Positions 25,076 to 32,341 are shown, numbered from the stretch's first letter. The stretch: 34,373 nucleotides of DNA from Yinghuangia elevatio (GCF_040649515.1 NZ_JBEZFP010000102.1:1-34373), one strand, 5' to 3'. The notes: generated by a model not told the origin, from the letters alone. Translations and numbers: made by a program.

Positions 25076-25915
25076 TCAGAGGTGGTACGGAACCTCGCGC
25101 AGCGGCGTGCTCACGCCGTCCATCGTCTCCGCGGAGTTCGTCTGCAGGTGCTGCTGCGTGCCGTGCATCAGGGCCGCGTCGGCCGCGGGCAGGCCGGCGT
25201 TGATCGACTTGTCGGCGGCGTAGCCGGCCACCGGCAGGGACGGGCCGACGCCCATCATCGCCGGGCCCAGGATGGAGTCCTCGAGCTGCTGGCCGACCTG
25301 GTCGGTGGCACCCGCGGGGATGGACTTGGCGGCGGCCGGGATCGGCGCGTCGGTGTCGACGACCTTGGTGACGTCCGGGTTGACGCGGTCGGCCAGGTTC
25401 TTGACCTTGCCGACGGCCGGCTGCGTGATCATGCCGACCTCGGGCCGGGCCATGTCGGCCACGTCCGGACGCGCGACCGACACCTCGGGCTGCGTCAGCG
25501 AGCCGAGGTCCTGCTGGGTGAGCGCACCGAGGTCGCCCTGCGGCAGCCCCTCGGTGAGCGCGGTCTGCGGCAGGGAGTCGGTGAGCCCCGCGTGCGGAAG
25601 CGCCTCCAGCAGGCCCGACGCCGGCAGGCGGTCGGTCAGACCGGTCTGCGGGAGGGTGGACTGGGTGAGGGGGGACTCGGTGAGGCCCTCCAGGCCCTGG
25701 GATCCGACCACGGGCAGGTTGGCCGCGTCGGGGGTGAGCCCCTCGGCCTCGCCCAGAGCGGCGAGCGGAAGGCCCGCCACATCGGGCTGGGAGACTCCGG
25801 AGAGCCCGCCCAGGGGCAAGACGGCGTGAGCGGTGGACGCGCCCACGACGGGTGCGGCACCCGCGGCGACCAGCAGCGCGGCCTGGACCACACGGCGCGG
25901 GAGAGTGCTCGACAT
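25076..25915 (-). CDS. Secreted repetitive protein, function unknown
   Basis: A 279-aa exported protein. Residues 1-31 are a Sec signal peptide (RR, hydrophobic core AALLVAAGAAPVVGA, cleavage after AHA). Residues about 75-165 are degenerate repeats built on Leu-Thr-x-x-Leu-Pro-Gln (GLTDRLP, GLTDSLPQ, ALTEGLPQ, ALTQQDL, SLTQPEV). After a VNPDVTKVVDTD segment the C-terminal half is Ala/Gly/Pro-rich with no cysteines. No enzyme motif, LPXTG or lipobox is present, so it should be released or held non-covalently at the wall. ATG 25915 is preceded by GAGGA with 5 nt spacing. I recall similar uncharacterised streptomycete proteins, sometimes mislabelled ATP-binding; there is no Walker motif here. 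Confidence 0.8.
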   Translation of the reverse strand: MSSTLPRRVVQAALLVAAGAAPVVGASTAHAVLPLGGLSGVSQPDVAGLPLAALGEAEGLTPDAANLPVVGSQGLEGLTESPLTQSTLPQTGLTDRLPASGLLEALPHAGLTDSLPQTALTEGLPQGDLGALTQQDLGSLTQPEVSVARPDVADMARPEVGMITQPAVGKVKNLADRVNPDVTKVVDTDAPIPAAAKSIPAGATDQVGQQLEDSILGPAMMGVGPSLPVAGYAADKSINAGLPAADAALMHGTQQHLQTNSAETMDGVSTPLREVPYHL

Positions 25916-25948
25916 CGCGCTCCTCAATCTTTCGGCAGGCGAGATTGC

Positions 25949-25976
25949 GGCGTCCGGACCGAACGGGCCGGACGCC
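25949..25976 (-). promoter_or_regulatory. 5'-leader hairpin of the secreted-protein gene
   Basis: A perfect 9-bp stem (GGCGTCCGG / CCGGACGCC) with a 10-nt loop, 34 nt before the start codon and just downstream of a possible -10 (TATACC, 25978-25983, minus strand). It would sit at the mRNA 5' end and may protect it. Confidence 0.45.
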
Positions 25977-25977
25977 G

Positions 25978-25983
25978 GGTATA
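25978..25983 (-). promoter_or_regulatory. Possible -10 box of the secreted-protein gene
   Basis: TATACC on the minus strand, about 60 nt before the start codon, in an AT-richer patch. No convincing -35 was found. Confidence 0.35.
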
Positions 25984-26281
25984 TCTGCCGGAGTGCGCGA
26001 ATGGTTCCGGGGACTGCTCCATTCGGGTGGTTGAAAATTTGCGGCGTGACGGTGGCGAGGTCCCGAAAACGGGTACCGGAGCGTGCCGCGCGGGCGTGCC
26101 CGGCGACGCCCTGACCAGCGGTTCCCACGATTCACCGGGGCGCGGCGACGGTGGGCGTGGCCGTCTCGGGGCCTTTCGGTCCCGGTGCGGCGCCCCTGAC
26201 GGCTTGAGACAGCCCCTGATCAGCTGCCAGGTGGAGCCGGGTGGGCCGCGGCGACCCCTGGGGGTCCGAGCGACAGGTCGA

Positions 26282-26455
26282 CCCAGGTAGACCCTTGGTC
26301 ACCCGCAGGCTCGGGGCCCAGGCAGACCCAGATCGATCCAGGTAAACCAGGGTGACCACAGCCGGACTCGGGGCCGCCGCCTTGCGCTTGCCGCTTCCGC
26401 GCCAGGGCCCCAGACAGACCCGGGTAGGTCCAGGTCGACCCAGACAGACCCGGGT
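26282..26455. repeat. Dispersed CCCAG(G/A)(T/C)AGACCC repeats, four copies
   Basis: Copies start at 26282, 26317, 26409 and 26439. The last two extend to 17 identical bases (CCCAGACAGACCCGGGT) with a 30-bp period. Related flanks (GGACTCGG...CTTGCGC) recur near 26366 and 26467, so a larger imperfect duplication is likely. Confidence 0.8.
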
Positions 26456-26466
26456 CGACCTGGGCT
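26427..26466 (-). terminator. Hairpin downstream of the lysozyme-like gene
   Basis: A perfect 12-bp stem (26430-26441 with 26452-26463), extended by wobble pairs, formed by the repeat array about 130 nt after the stop at 26599. No T-tract; termination is inferred. Confidence 0.5.
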
Positions 26467-26598
26467 GGACTCGGCGTCGTCCTTGCGCCCGCCTACCCCC
26501 TCCGCGTCCCGGCTCCGCGAGCGCGTTCGGCGTGGGGAGCGTCACCGCCCGGCCCGCGTCCTGTCCGGCATCTCGAGCCTGGGTCGGCGTCCTTTTGC

Positions 26599-27516
26599 TC
26601 AGTCCGCGTAGCGGATCCGCACGATGGTCGGGTCGGCGGGCGGGGGAGAGCCGCCCGAGGGGCCCGTCGCCTGGCCGACCCGCCAGCCCTTGCCGCTGTC
26701 CTCGCGCGTCCAGACCTTGCCGTCGAACGCGATCTCGCGGACCCGCAGTTCGGAGGCGTGCGCGACGGTCCAGGACGCGATCGCCCAGCCGCGGCCCGGG
26801 TCGGCCCCCGGACGCACCGAGAGCGTGCCGGATGCGGTCTCGGTGATCGACTGCGCGGGCAGCACCGGGGTGAACTCCTCGGCCAGCGCGCTGCGGATCG
26901 GTGCCGCGGTCGCCGGCGCGGGGTCGCCCTTGAGGCGGCAGCTCAGCGCGCCCGGGGCCCGGCCGGTCAGGGCGGCGGCGAGCACCGCGGCTTCCGGTTC
27001 GTGCTTCGCGTACGCCTCGGGGAACGCGCTGCGCTGCACCTCCTGCGCGGCCTCGGTCAGCGGCATCGTCTCGTAGCCGCGGACCTTGACCAGCCCGTCG
27101 TAGAACTTGCCGGCCGCGTACACCGGGTCCTGGACCTGCTCGGGCGTACCCCAGCCCTGCGACGGGCGCTGCTGGAACAGCCCCAGCGAGTCGGCGTCGC
27201 CGTAGTCGATGTTGAACAGCTTCGACTCCTGCATGGACGTCGCCAGGGCGATCGTCACCGCGCGCTCCGGCAGGCCGCGCGCCTGCGCGACCGCGGCGAT
27301 GGTCGCGGCGTTCGCGGCCTGCGCGGGGTCGAAGTCCGCGGTGCCGTCCGATGCGGTCACCGTGCACTCGTCGTGCTCCGGGCCGCCGTCCGGCAGCATC
27401 TTCATGACGACGACGGCGACTCCGGCGAACAAGCCGAGGACGACGAGCAAGGCGACTGCCCAGCCGACTATGCCCGACTGCTCCGAGCGCTCCGAACTGC
27501 GTTTTCTCTGGCCCAC
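26599..27516 (-). CDS. Membrane-anchored lysozyme/transglycosylase-like protein
   Basis: A 305-aa protein, predicted to be anchored by one helix (about residues 16-38) with the rest outside. Residues about 60-150 resemble lytic-transglycosylase/lysozyme folds: AATIAAVAQARGLPERAVTIAL, then TSMQESKLFN with candidate catalytic Glu97, and DSLGLFQQRPSQGWG, the Gly-Leu-Phe-Gln motif. The C-terminal part (residues 200-305) is a compact domain with WAIASWTVAHA and WTREDSGKGWRVG. GTG 27516 is used because it lies 7 nt after TAGTCT on the minus strand. Similar proteins are sometimes misannotated as heavy metal transporters. Peptidoglycan cleavage is inferred. Divergent from dapE across only 24 bp. Confidence 0.82.
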   Translation of the reverse strand: MGQRKRSSERSEQSGIVGWAVALLVVLGLFAGVAVVVMKMLPDGGPEHDECTVTASDGTADFDPAQAANAATIAAVAQARGLPERAVTIALATSMQESKLFNIDYGDADSLGLFQQRPSQGWGTPEQVQDPVYAAGKFYDGLVKVRGYETMPLTEAAQEVQRSAFPEAYAKHEPEAAVLAAALTGRAPGALSCRLKGDPAPATAAPIRSALAEEFTPVLPAQSITETASGTLSVRPGADPGRGWAIASWTVAHASELRVREIAFDGKVWTREDSGKGWRVGQATGPSGGSPPPADPTIVRIRYAD

Positions 27517-27523
27517 AGCCAGA

Positions 27524-27529
27524 AGACTA
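27524..27529 (-). promoter_or_regulatory. -10 box for leaderless lysozyme-like gene
   Basis: On the minus strand TAGTCT ends 7 nt before the GTG at 27516. It shares two base pairs (27528-27529) with the dapE -10 box on the other strand. Confidence 0.6.
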
Positions 27530-27533
27530 TGGT
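27528..27533 (+). promoter_or_regulatory. -10 box for leaderless dapE mRNA
   Basis: TATGGT ends 7 nt before ATG 27541. It overlaps the -10 box of the divergent gene by a shared TA step, forming one short bidirectional promoter. Confidence 0.6.
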
Positions 27534-27540
27534 GGCCGGT

Positions 27541-28620
27541 ATGCCTGCTGCTCTGGACTTGTCCCGTGACGCCGCCGATGTGACCGCGCAACTCGTCGAC
27601 ATCCCGTCGGTGAGCGGTGCGGAGAAGGTCCTGGCCGATGTCGTGGAGCAGGTGCTGCGCGGCCTCCCGCACCTCACGGTCGACCGTGACGGCGACGCGG
27701 TCGTGGCCCGGACGAACCTCGGGCGGGCGGAGCGCGTCGTGCTCGCGGGGCACTTGGACACCGTGCCGATCGCGGACAACCTGCCGTCGCGCGTCGAGGG
27801 ACCGCTGCTGTACGGGTGCGGCACGTCCGACATGAAGGCCGGCTGCGCGGTGCAGCTGCGGCTGGCCGCGCACCTGCCCGCGCCGAACCGGGACATCACG
27901 TACGTCTTCTACGACAACGAGGAGGTCGAGGCCGCCCGCAACGGCCTCGGGCGCCTGGCCCGCAGCCGGCCGGAGTGGCTGGCGGGCGACTTCGCGGTGC
28001 TGATGGAGCCGACCGGCGGCGTCGTCGAGGGCGGCTGCCAGGGCACGATGCGGATCCGCGTCACGACCGCCGGGCGCCGCGCACACTCCGCGCGGTCGTG
28101 GCTCGGCGACAACGCGATCCACAAGGCGGCGCCGATCCTTGCCGCGCTGGAGGCGTACCGGCCGCGGATCGCGATGATCGACGGCCTGGAGTACCGCGAG
28201 GGCCTGAACGCGGTGGGCATCGAGGGCGGGGTGGCCGGAAACGTCATCCCGGACGCGTGCTCGGTCCTGATCAACTTCCGCTTCGCGCCCGACCGCTCGG
28301 AGGAGCAGGCCGAGGCGCATCTGCGCGAGGTCTTCGCACCCGCGGTCGAGCGCGGCGAGACGATCGAGGTGACCGACTCCGCCCCCGGCGCGCTGCCCGG
28401 ACTCGACCGTGCCTCGGCCGCGGCGTTCGTCGCGGCGGTGGGCGGTGAACCCCGCGCCAAGGTGGCGTGGACCGACGTCGCGCGCTTCTCCGCGCTGGGT
28501 GTTCCGGCGGTCAACTACGGGCCCGGCGACCCCGCCCTCGCGCACACGCGCGGCGAGTACGTCGAGATCGCCGCTATTGGCGAGGCCGAGCGCCGCATGC
28601 TCGCCTGGTTGACGGCGTGA
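27541..28620 (+). CDS. dapE: Succinyl-diaminopimelate desuccinylase DapE
   Basis: M20 metallopeptidase-family enzyme that hydrolyses N-succinyl-LL-DAP to LL-DAP and succinate, the step after DapC. The 359-aa product carries the di-zinc site: His71 in AGHLDTVP, bridging Asp97 in GTSDMKAG, Glu127-Glu128 in YDNEE (base and ligand), a later Glu in LMEPTGG and His near residue 332 in AHTRGEYV. The dimerisation lid lies between. The protein starts at ATG 27541, placed 7 nt after a -10 box; in-frame ATG 27529 is an alternative but overlaps that box. The last codons are part of an 8-bp tandem repeat. Complete. Confidence 0.93.
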   Translation: MPAALDLSRDAADVTAQLVDIPSVSGAEKVLADVVEQVLRGLPHLTVDRDGDAVVARTNLGRAERVVLAGHLDTVPIADNLPSRVEGPLLYGCGTSDMKAGCAVQLRLAAHLPAPNRDITYVFYDNEEVEAARNGLGRLARSRPEWLAGDFAVLMEPTGGVVEGGCQGTMRIRVTTAGRRAHSARSWLGDNAIHKAAPILAALEAYRPRIAMIDGLEYREGLNAVGIEGGVAGNVIPDACSVLINFRFAPDRSEEQAEAHLREVFAPAVERGETIEVTDSAPGALPGLDRASAAAFVAAVGGEPRAKVAWTDVARFSALGVPAVNYGPGDPALAHTRGEYVEIAAIGEAERRMLAWLTA

Positions 28621-28690
28621 CGGCGTGACGGCGTGACGGCGTGACGGCGTGACGGCCTGACGGCCTGACGGCCTGACGGCCTGACGGCGT
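28611..28690. repeat. 8-bp tandem repeat, 10 copies, overlapping the dapE stop
   Basis: Ten head-to-tail copies of GACGGC(G/C)T: five with G, four with C, one with G. The first copy encodes the last residues of DapE and contributes to the TGA stop, so the rest of the array is non-coding. The sequence between 28691 and the next gene has no other repeat. Confidence 0.95.
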
Positions 28691-28725
28691 GACCTGCGCG
28701 GGGACGGTTTGGCGTCGATCGGATG

Positions 28726-28766
28726 ATCTGATCGTGCCGGTTGGGTAAATCCGTACATCTGATCGT
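28726..28766. promoter_or_regulatory. 10-bp direct repeat upstream of the LOG gene
   Basis: ATCTGATCGT occurs at 28726-28735 and 28757-28766, 31 bp apart, close to three helical turns. The sites lie 20-60 bp before the start codon. Candidate regulator binding sites; no regulator known. Confidence 0.4.
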
Positions 28767-28788
28767 CGCGCATGCCAGTGTGGACGGC

Positions 28789-29559
28789 ATGGATACGCGC
28801 TTCACTCCCGCAGAACCACCCGAGTTCGCCACCCCTGCCGAGGTCGCCGCAACGCACCCAGCGGCGGTGCGGCATTTGGGCGCGGAGGCCTGGCGCGTGC
28901 TGCGGATCCAGTCCGAGTTCGTCGAGGGGTTCGGTGCGCTCGCCGAACTGGGCAAGGCCGTCGCGGTGTTCGGGTCGGCGCGTACGCCGCCGACAAGCCC
29001 CGAGTACGCACTCGGCGAGCAGGTCGGCAAGGCGCTTGTCGAGGCCGGCTACGCGGTGATCACCGGCGGCGGCCCGGGCGCCATGGAGTCGGCCAACAAG
29101 GGCGCCCAGGAGGCGGGCGGCACGTCCGTCGGGCTCGGCATCGAGCTTCCGTTCGAGCAAGGCCTCAACCCGTACTGCGACATCGAGCTTATCTTCCGCT
29201 ACTTCTTCGTCCGCAAGACGATGTTCGTCAAGTACGCGCAGGGCTTCGTCGTGCTGCCGGGCGGCATCGGCACCCTCGACGAGCTGTTCGAGGCGCTGAC
29301 CCTCGTGCAGACGCGCAAGGTGACGCACTTCCCGCTTGTCCTCATCGGCCGCGGCTACTGGTCGGGCCTGCTCGACTGGCTGCGCGACAGCGTGGTGGCC
29401 GGCGGCAAGGCCTCGCCGAAGGACCTCGACCTCATCCACGTCACCGACGACATCGAGGAGGCCGTCCGCATCATCGTCGACGCCGAGATGCTGTTGGACG
29501 AGGCCGAGGCGGCGTCCCGGCACGACAAGGAGGAGGCGGAGCGGCGGGCCGGGCGATAG
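28789..29559 (+). CDS. LOG family (TIGR00730) phosphoribohydrolase
   Basis: Rossmann-fold enzyme of the lonely-guy group, which cleaves ribose 5'-phosphate from nucleoside monophosphates (cytokinin activation in plants and in mycobacterial Rv1205). The 256-aa protein has VAVFGSARTPP, the loop TGGGPGAMESANKGA and the diagnostic PGGIGTLDE (PGGxGTxxE). ATG 28789 is preferred to the in-frame TTG 28741; CAGTGT, a near -10 box, lies 7 nt before it, so a leaderless start is possible. Charged C-terminus (EAEAASRHDKEEAE). Placement after dapE repeats the mycobacterial order. Physiological substrate unknown. Confidence 0.9.
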   Translation: MDTRFTPAEPPEFATPAEVAATHPAAVRHLGAEAWRVLRIQSEFVEGFGALAELGKAVAVFGSARTPPTSPEYALGEQVGKALVEAGYAVITGGGPGAMESANKGAQEAGGTSVGLGIELPFEQGLNPYCDIELIFRYFFVRKTMFVKYAQGFVVLPGGIGTLDELFEALTLVQTRKVTHFPLVLIGRGYWSGLLDWLRDSVVAGGKASPKDLDLIHVTDDIEEAVRIIVDAEMLLDEAEAASRHDKEEAERRAGR

Positions 29560-29711
29560 GCCGGAGACGCGCCCGCCGTGGGCCCGGGCGATGGGCCCGA
29601 GCATGAGGCCTGCCGTGGGCTCAAGCGTGGCCCGCGCTCCTGAACACTCGTCACAACCCCTGCCAGAGGCGGACGAACGGTCTTCTGAGCGGCATCCGTC
29701 CGACCGGCCGC

Positions 29712-29733
29712 GTTCACCCGGCGGACACCGCCA
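29712..29733 (+). promoter_or_regulatory. Candidate PHO box (PhoP binding) upstream of phoX
   Basis: GTTCACCCGGC followed directly by GGACACCGCCA makes two adjacent 11-bp units. The first matches the streptomycete PHO-box core GTTCACC exactly, the second at most positions. Located 93 bp before the phosphatase start, consistent with phosphate-starvation control. Confidence 0.6.
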
Positions 29734-29825
29734 CGCGGGACTGTGTGTCCGCCCGGTGCGATCGGCCGGTGCCGGAGGTGCGCGTGGCCGTCACGCGCAT
29801 CCGTCCCCTCTGAGCAGGAGAACCG

Positions 29826-31274
29826 ATGTCGCTGTCCCGTAGAGGCTTCCTGGGCCGCTCCGCCGTGGCCGGAGCCGGTATCGCATTTGTCGGCAGCACC
29901 GAGATGCTGCTCGCCCCCGGCGCGTCCGCCGCGTCCGCGAACGGGGACGGTGGCCGGCACGGCGGCCCGCAGCGCCCGGAGTTCGGCTACGGACCGCTCG
30001 TCGCGGACCCCGCGGGCAAGCTCGCCCTGCCGGCCGGGTTCTCGTACCAGATCGTCACCCACGCCGGTGTCACCAAGCTGGAGTCGGGCCAGTACACGCC
30101 GAGCAACCACGACGGCACCGCCGCCTACCACCGGCACGGCGGGGGCACCGTGCTCGTGGTCAACCACGAGCTGGGCGCGATGGCCGGCACCGAGCTGCCG
30201 GTCCCGGCGCTGCCGCGCTACACGTACGACCCCGCGCTCGCCGGCGGCTGCACCGTCGTCGAGACCGACCGCAACGGCCGCCGCACCCGCGAGTACGTCG
30301 GCGTCGCCGGCACCGCGGTCAACTGCGCGGGCGGCAAGACCCCGTGGGACACCTGGCTCACCTGCGAGGAGACCGAGCTGCTGGCCGGCCAGGGCGGTGC
30401 GACCAAGGACCACGGCTACGTGTTCGAGGTCGACCCGTACGACAGCCGCGCCAACCGCGACCCCAAGCCGATCAAGGCCCTGGGCCGCTTCGCGCACGAG
30501 GCCGCCGCGGTCGACCCGTGGCGCGGCCACATATACCTCACCGAGGACGCGAGCGGCCCGAACGGACTGCTCTACCGCTGGGAGCCGCCGAAGTACTACC
30601 GCGGCGGCCGCGGGCACCTCAAGGGCCTGTCCGACACCGCGGGGACGCTCGCCGCGATGAAGGCCTTCGACGCGTCGGGCCGGTTCGTCGACGACCTCTC
30701 GCGTGCCGTCGAGATCGGCACGACCTACGAGGTCAAGTGGATCACGGTGCCGGACCGCGACGCGCGGACCACGCCGATCCGCAAGCAGTTCACCAACTCC
30801 GACGTCACGCGCGGCCGCAAGATCGAAGGCGCGTGGTGGGGTGACGGCGGCGCGTACATCGTGACCAGTTTTGCGCGCAACGAGAGCCCGGGCGTCGCGC
30901 ACGACGGCCAGGTGTGGTTCTACGACCCGAGCCGCCGCCGCCTGATCCTCAAGCTGCGCTTCGGCGTCAACGCGAACCCGTCGGTGGACGGCGCGTTCGA
31001 CGGCCCGGACAACATCAGCGTGTCGCCGTACGGCGGCGTCATCCTGGCCGAGGACGGCAACGGCGTGCAGCACCTGATCGGGGCGACGAGCGGCAACCGC
31101 TCGTACCCGATCGCCCGCAACGACCTCAACAACGGTTCGCCCGAGGCCCCGGAGTTCAGCGAGTTCACCGGCCCGACCTTCTCGCTCGACGGCCGTATCC
31201 TGTTCGCGAACGTACAGACCCCGGGCATCATGTACGCGATCAAGGGCCCTTGGCGGTACCACCGCGACATCTGA
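29826..31274 (+). CDS. PhoX-family alkaline phosphatase (DUF839), Tat-exported
   Basis: Predicted secreted phosphatase that releases phosphate from organic esters. The 482-aa protein begins with a twin-arginine signal (SLSRRGFLGRS, then AVAGAGIAFVG, cleavage near ASA at about residue 36), which is expected because PhoX enzymes fold with Ca2+/Fe3+ cofactors before export. DUF839 motifs include TPSNHDGTAAY, VVNHELG, TPWDTWLTCEE, HEAAAVDPWRG, IYLTEDAS and DNISVSPYGG. It is shorter than classical PhoX (about 650 aa) but matches the shorter actinobacterial group. ATG 29826 follows AGGAG. A PHO-box-like repeat lies upstream. Activity on phosphomonoesters is inferred. Confidence 0.9.
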   Translation: MSLSRRGFLGRSAVAGAGIAFVGSTEMLLAPGASAASANGDGGRHGGPQRPEFGYGPLVADPAGKLALPAGFSYQIVTHAGVTKLESGQYTPSNHDGTAAYHRHGGGTVLVVNHELGAMAGTELPVPALPRYTYDPALAGGCTVVETDRNGRRTREYVGVAGTAVNCAGGKTPWDTWLTCEETELLAGQGGATKDHGYVFEVDPYDSRANRDPKPIKALGRFAHEAAAVDPWRGHIYLTEDASGPNGLLYRWEPPKYYRGGRGHLKGLSDTAGTLAAMKAFDASGRFVDDLSRAVEIGTTYEVKWITVPDRDARTTPIRKQFTNSDVTRGRKIEGAWWGDGGAYIVTSFARNESPGVAHDGQVWFYDPSRRRLILKLRFGVNANPSVDGAFDGPDNISVSPYGGVILAEDGNGVQHLIGATSGNRSYPIARNDLNNGSPEAPEFSEFTGPTFSLDGRILFANVQTPGIMYAIKGPWRYHRDI

Positions 31275-31380
31275 GGTCTCTTCGAGGGCCGGATGTCCCG
31301 GCCGGAGATCTGAGGTCCTTTCGGACCCTGGGAGCTCTTCGTGTGTGAGATCTCCCGCTCCTGACACCAGCGCGCATGAT
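31275..31380. other. Short intergenic repeats after phoX
   Basis: ATCTGAGGTC occurs at the phoX stop and again about 40 bp downstream (around 31308), with small inverted repeats GGCCGG/CCGGCC and GGTCC/GGACC nearby. Probably 3'-end structures of phoX. Confidence 0.45.
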
Positions 31381-31419
31381 CGCGGGCGGGTGCTGATATC
31401 TCGTCAGCACCCGCCCGCG
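31381..31419. terminator. Bidirectional terminator between phoX and folP2
   Basis: A perfect 16-bp stem (31381-31396 with 31404-31419) with a 7-nt loop TATCTCG, between convergent genes. One of the longest perfect stems in the window. Confidence 0.85.
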
Positions 31420-31442
31420 TCACGCGCATCAGCCCGTACGGC

Positions 31443-31477
31443 GCAAGCGGATCACGCCGCGCGGGGCAAGCGGATCA
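31443..31477. repeat. 12-bp direct repeat at the folP2 stop
   Basis: GCAAGCGGATCA at 31443-31454 and 31466-31477. The inner copy carries the folP2 stop codon on the minus strand; the outer copy is non-coding. A local 23-bp duplication. Confidence 0.7.
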
Positions 31478-32341
31478 GGCCAGTGCGCGCCGGGCGACAG
31501 CCGGCTCGCGCTGGCCTTTGATCGTGGCGACCATGTCGAGGATCTGCCGGGTCTCGTGCACCTGGTGCACGCGGTAGACGCGCGCGCCGAGCCACGCGGA
31601 GACGGCCGTGGTCGCGAGGGTGCCCAGCAGCCGCTGGTTGACGGGCGCGTCCAGGGTCTCGCCCACGAAGTCCTTGTTGGACAGCGAGACCAGCACCGGC
31701 CAGCCGGTCTCCGCCATTTCGCCGAGGCGACGGGTGGCCTCCAGCGAGTGCCGGGTGTTCTTCCCGAAGTCGTGGCCCGGGTCGATGATGATCGCGTCGC
31801 GGCGTACGCCGAGCTCCAGCGCGCGTTCGGCGAGCCCGACCGTCACGTCCAGGATGTCGGCCATGACGTCGTCGTAGCCGATGCGGTGCGGACGCGTACG
31901 CGGCTTGGCCCGCCCCGCGTGCGTGCACACGATGCCGACTCCGTGCCGAGCGGCGACCTCCGCGAGCTTGGGGTCCACCCCGCCCCACGCGTCGTTCAGC
32001 AGGTCGGCGCCGGCCTCGCAGACGGCCTCGCCGACCTCGTGCCGCCAGGTGTCGACACTGATCACGACGTCCGGGTGGCGGCGGCGCACCTCGGCGACGA
32101 ACGAGACCGTGCGCCGCATCTCCTCGGCGGCGTCCACCTCCGCGCCCGGGCCCGCCTTGACCCCGCCGATGTCCACGATCGCCGCACCCTCCGCGACGGC
32201 GCGCTCGACGGCGTCCAGAGCCGGACGGTCGTCGAAGGTCGCGCCCTTGTCGAAGAACGAGTCGGGGGTGCGGTTGACGATGGCCATGATCACGTGTTCG
32301 TCGTCGCCGAACTCGCGTGCCCCCAGCTTCAGCGTCGCCAC
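31475..32341 (-). CDS. folP2: Dihydropteroate synthase paralogue, FolP2-like
   Basis: A 288-aa TIM-barrel protein of the DHPS family, which condenses pterin pyrophosphate with p-aminobenzoate. It keeps the start motif VNRTPDSFFDKG (residues 22-33), SVDTW, LLNDAWGG, DPGHDFGK, SNKDFVGE with the pterin-site Lys, and YRVHQVHE. The loop that reads GGESTRPG in standard DHPS is GGVKAGPG (residues 59-66), so the Thr-Arg pair contacting pABA and sulfonamides is missing. This pattern resembles mycobacterial FolP2 (Rv1207), for which DHPS activity has been questioned. GTG 32339-32341 is preceded by GGAGG with 5 nt spacing. Folate synthesis may not be its role. Confidence 0.85.
   Translation of the reverse strand: MATLKLGAREFGDDEHVIMAIVNRTPDSFFDKGATFDDRPALDAVERAVAEGAAIVDIGGVKAGPGAEVDAAEEMRRTVSFVAEVRRRHPDVVISVDTWRHEVGEAVCEAGADLLNDAWGGVDPKLAEVAARHGVGIVCTHAGRAKPRTRPHRIGYDDVMADILDVTVGLAERALELGVRRDAIIIDPGHDFGKNTRHSLEATRRLGEMAETGWPVLVSLSNKDFVGETLDAPVNQRLLGTLATTAVSAWLGARVYRVHQVHETRQILDMVATIKGQREPAVARRALA

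Larger units (their letters stand above)
25984..26598. other. Non-coding region with an unusual motif array
   Basis: About 600 bp between two minus-strand genes. The part from 26277 to 26480 is dense in CCCAG..AGACCC motifs and inverted repeats (listed separately). Frames crossing it lack normal codon bias on inspection; no gene is called. Confidence 0.6.

Noticed and set aside
26132..27367. Minus-strand frame crossing the CCCAG..AGACCC array
   Set aside because: Out of frame with the lysozyme-like gene and lacking family features; repeat-driven.
28611..28690. Riboswitch or CRISPR at the repeated stretch after dapE
   Set aside because: Simple head-to-tail 8-mers with no spacers or aptamer-like fold.
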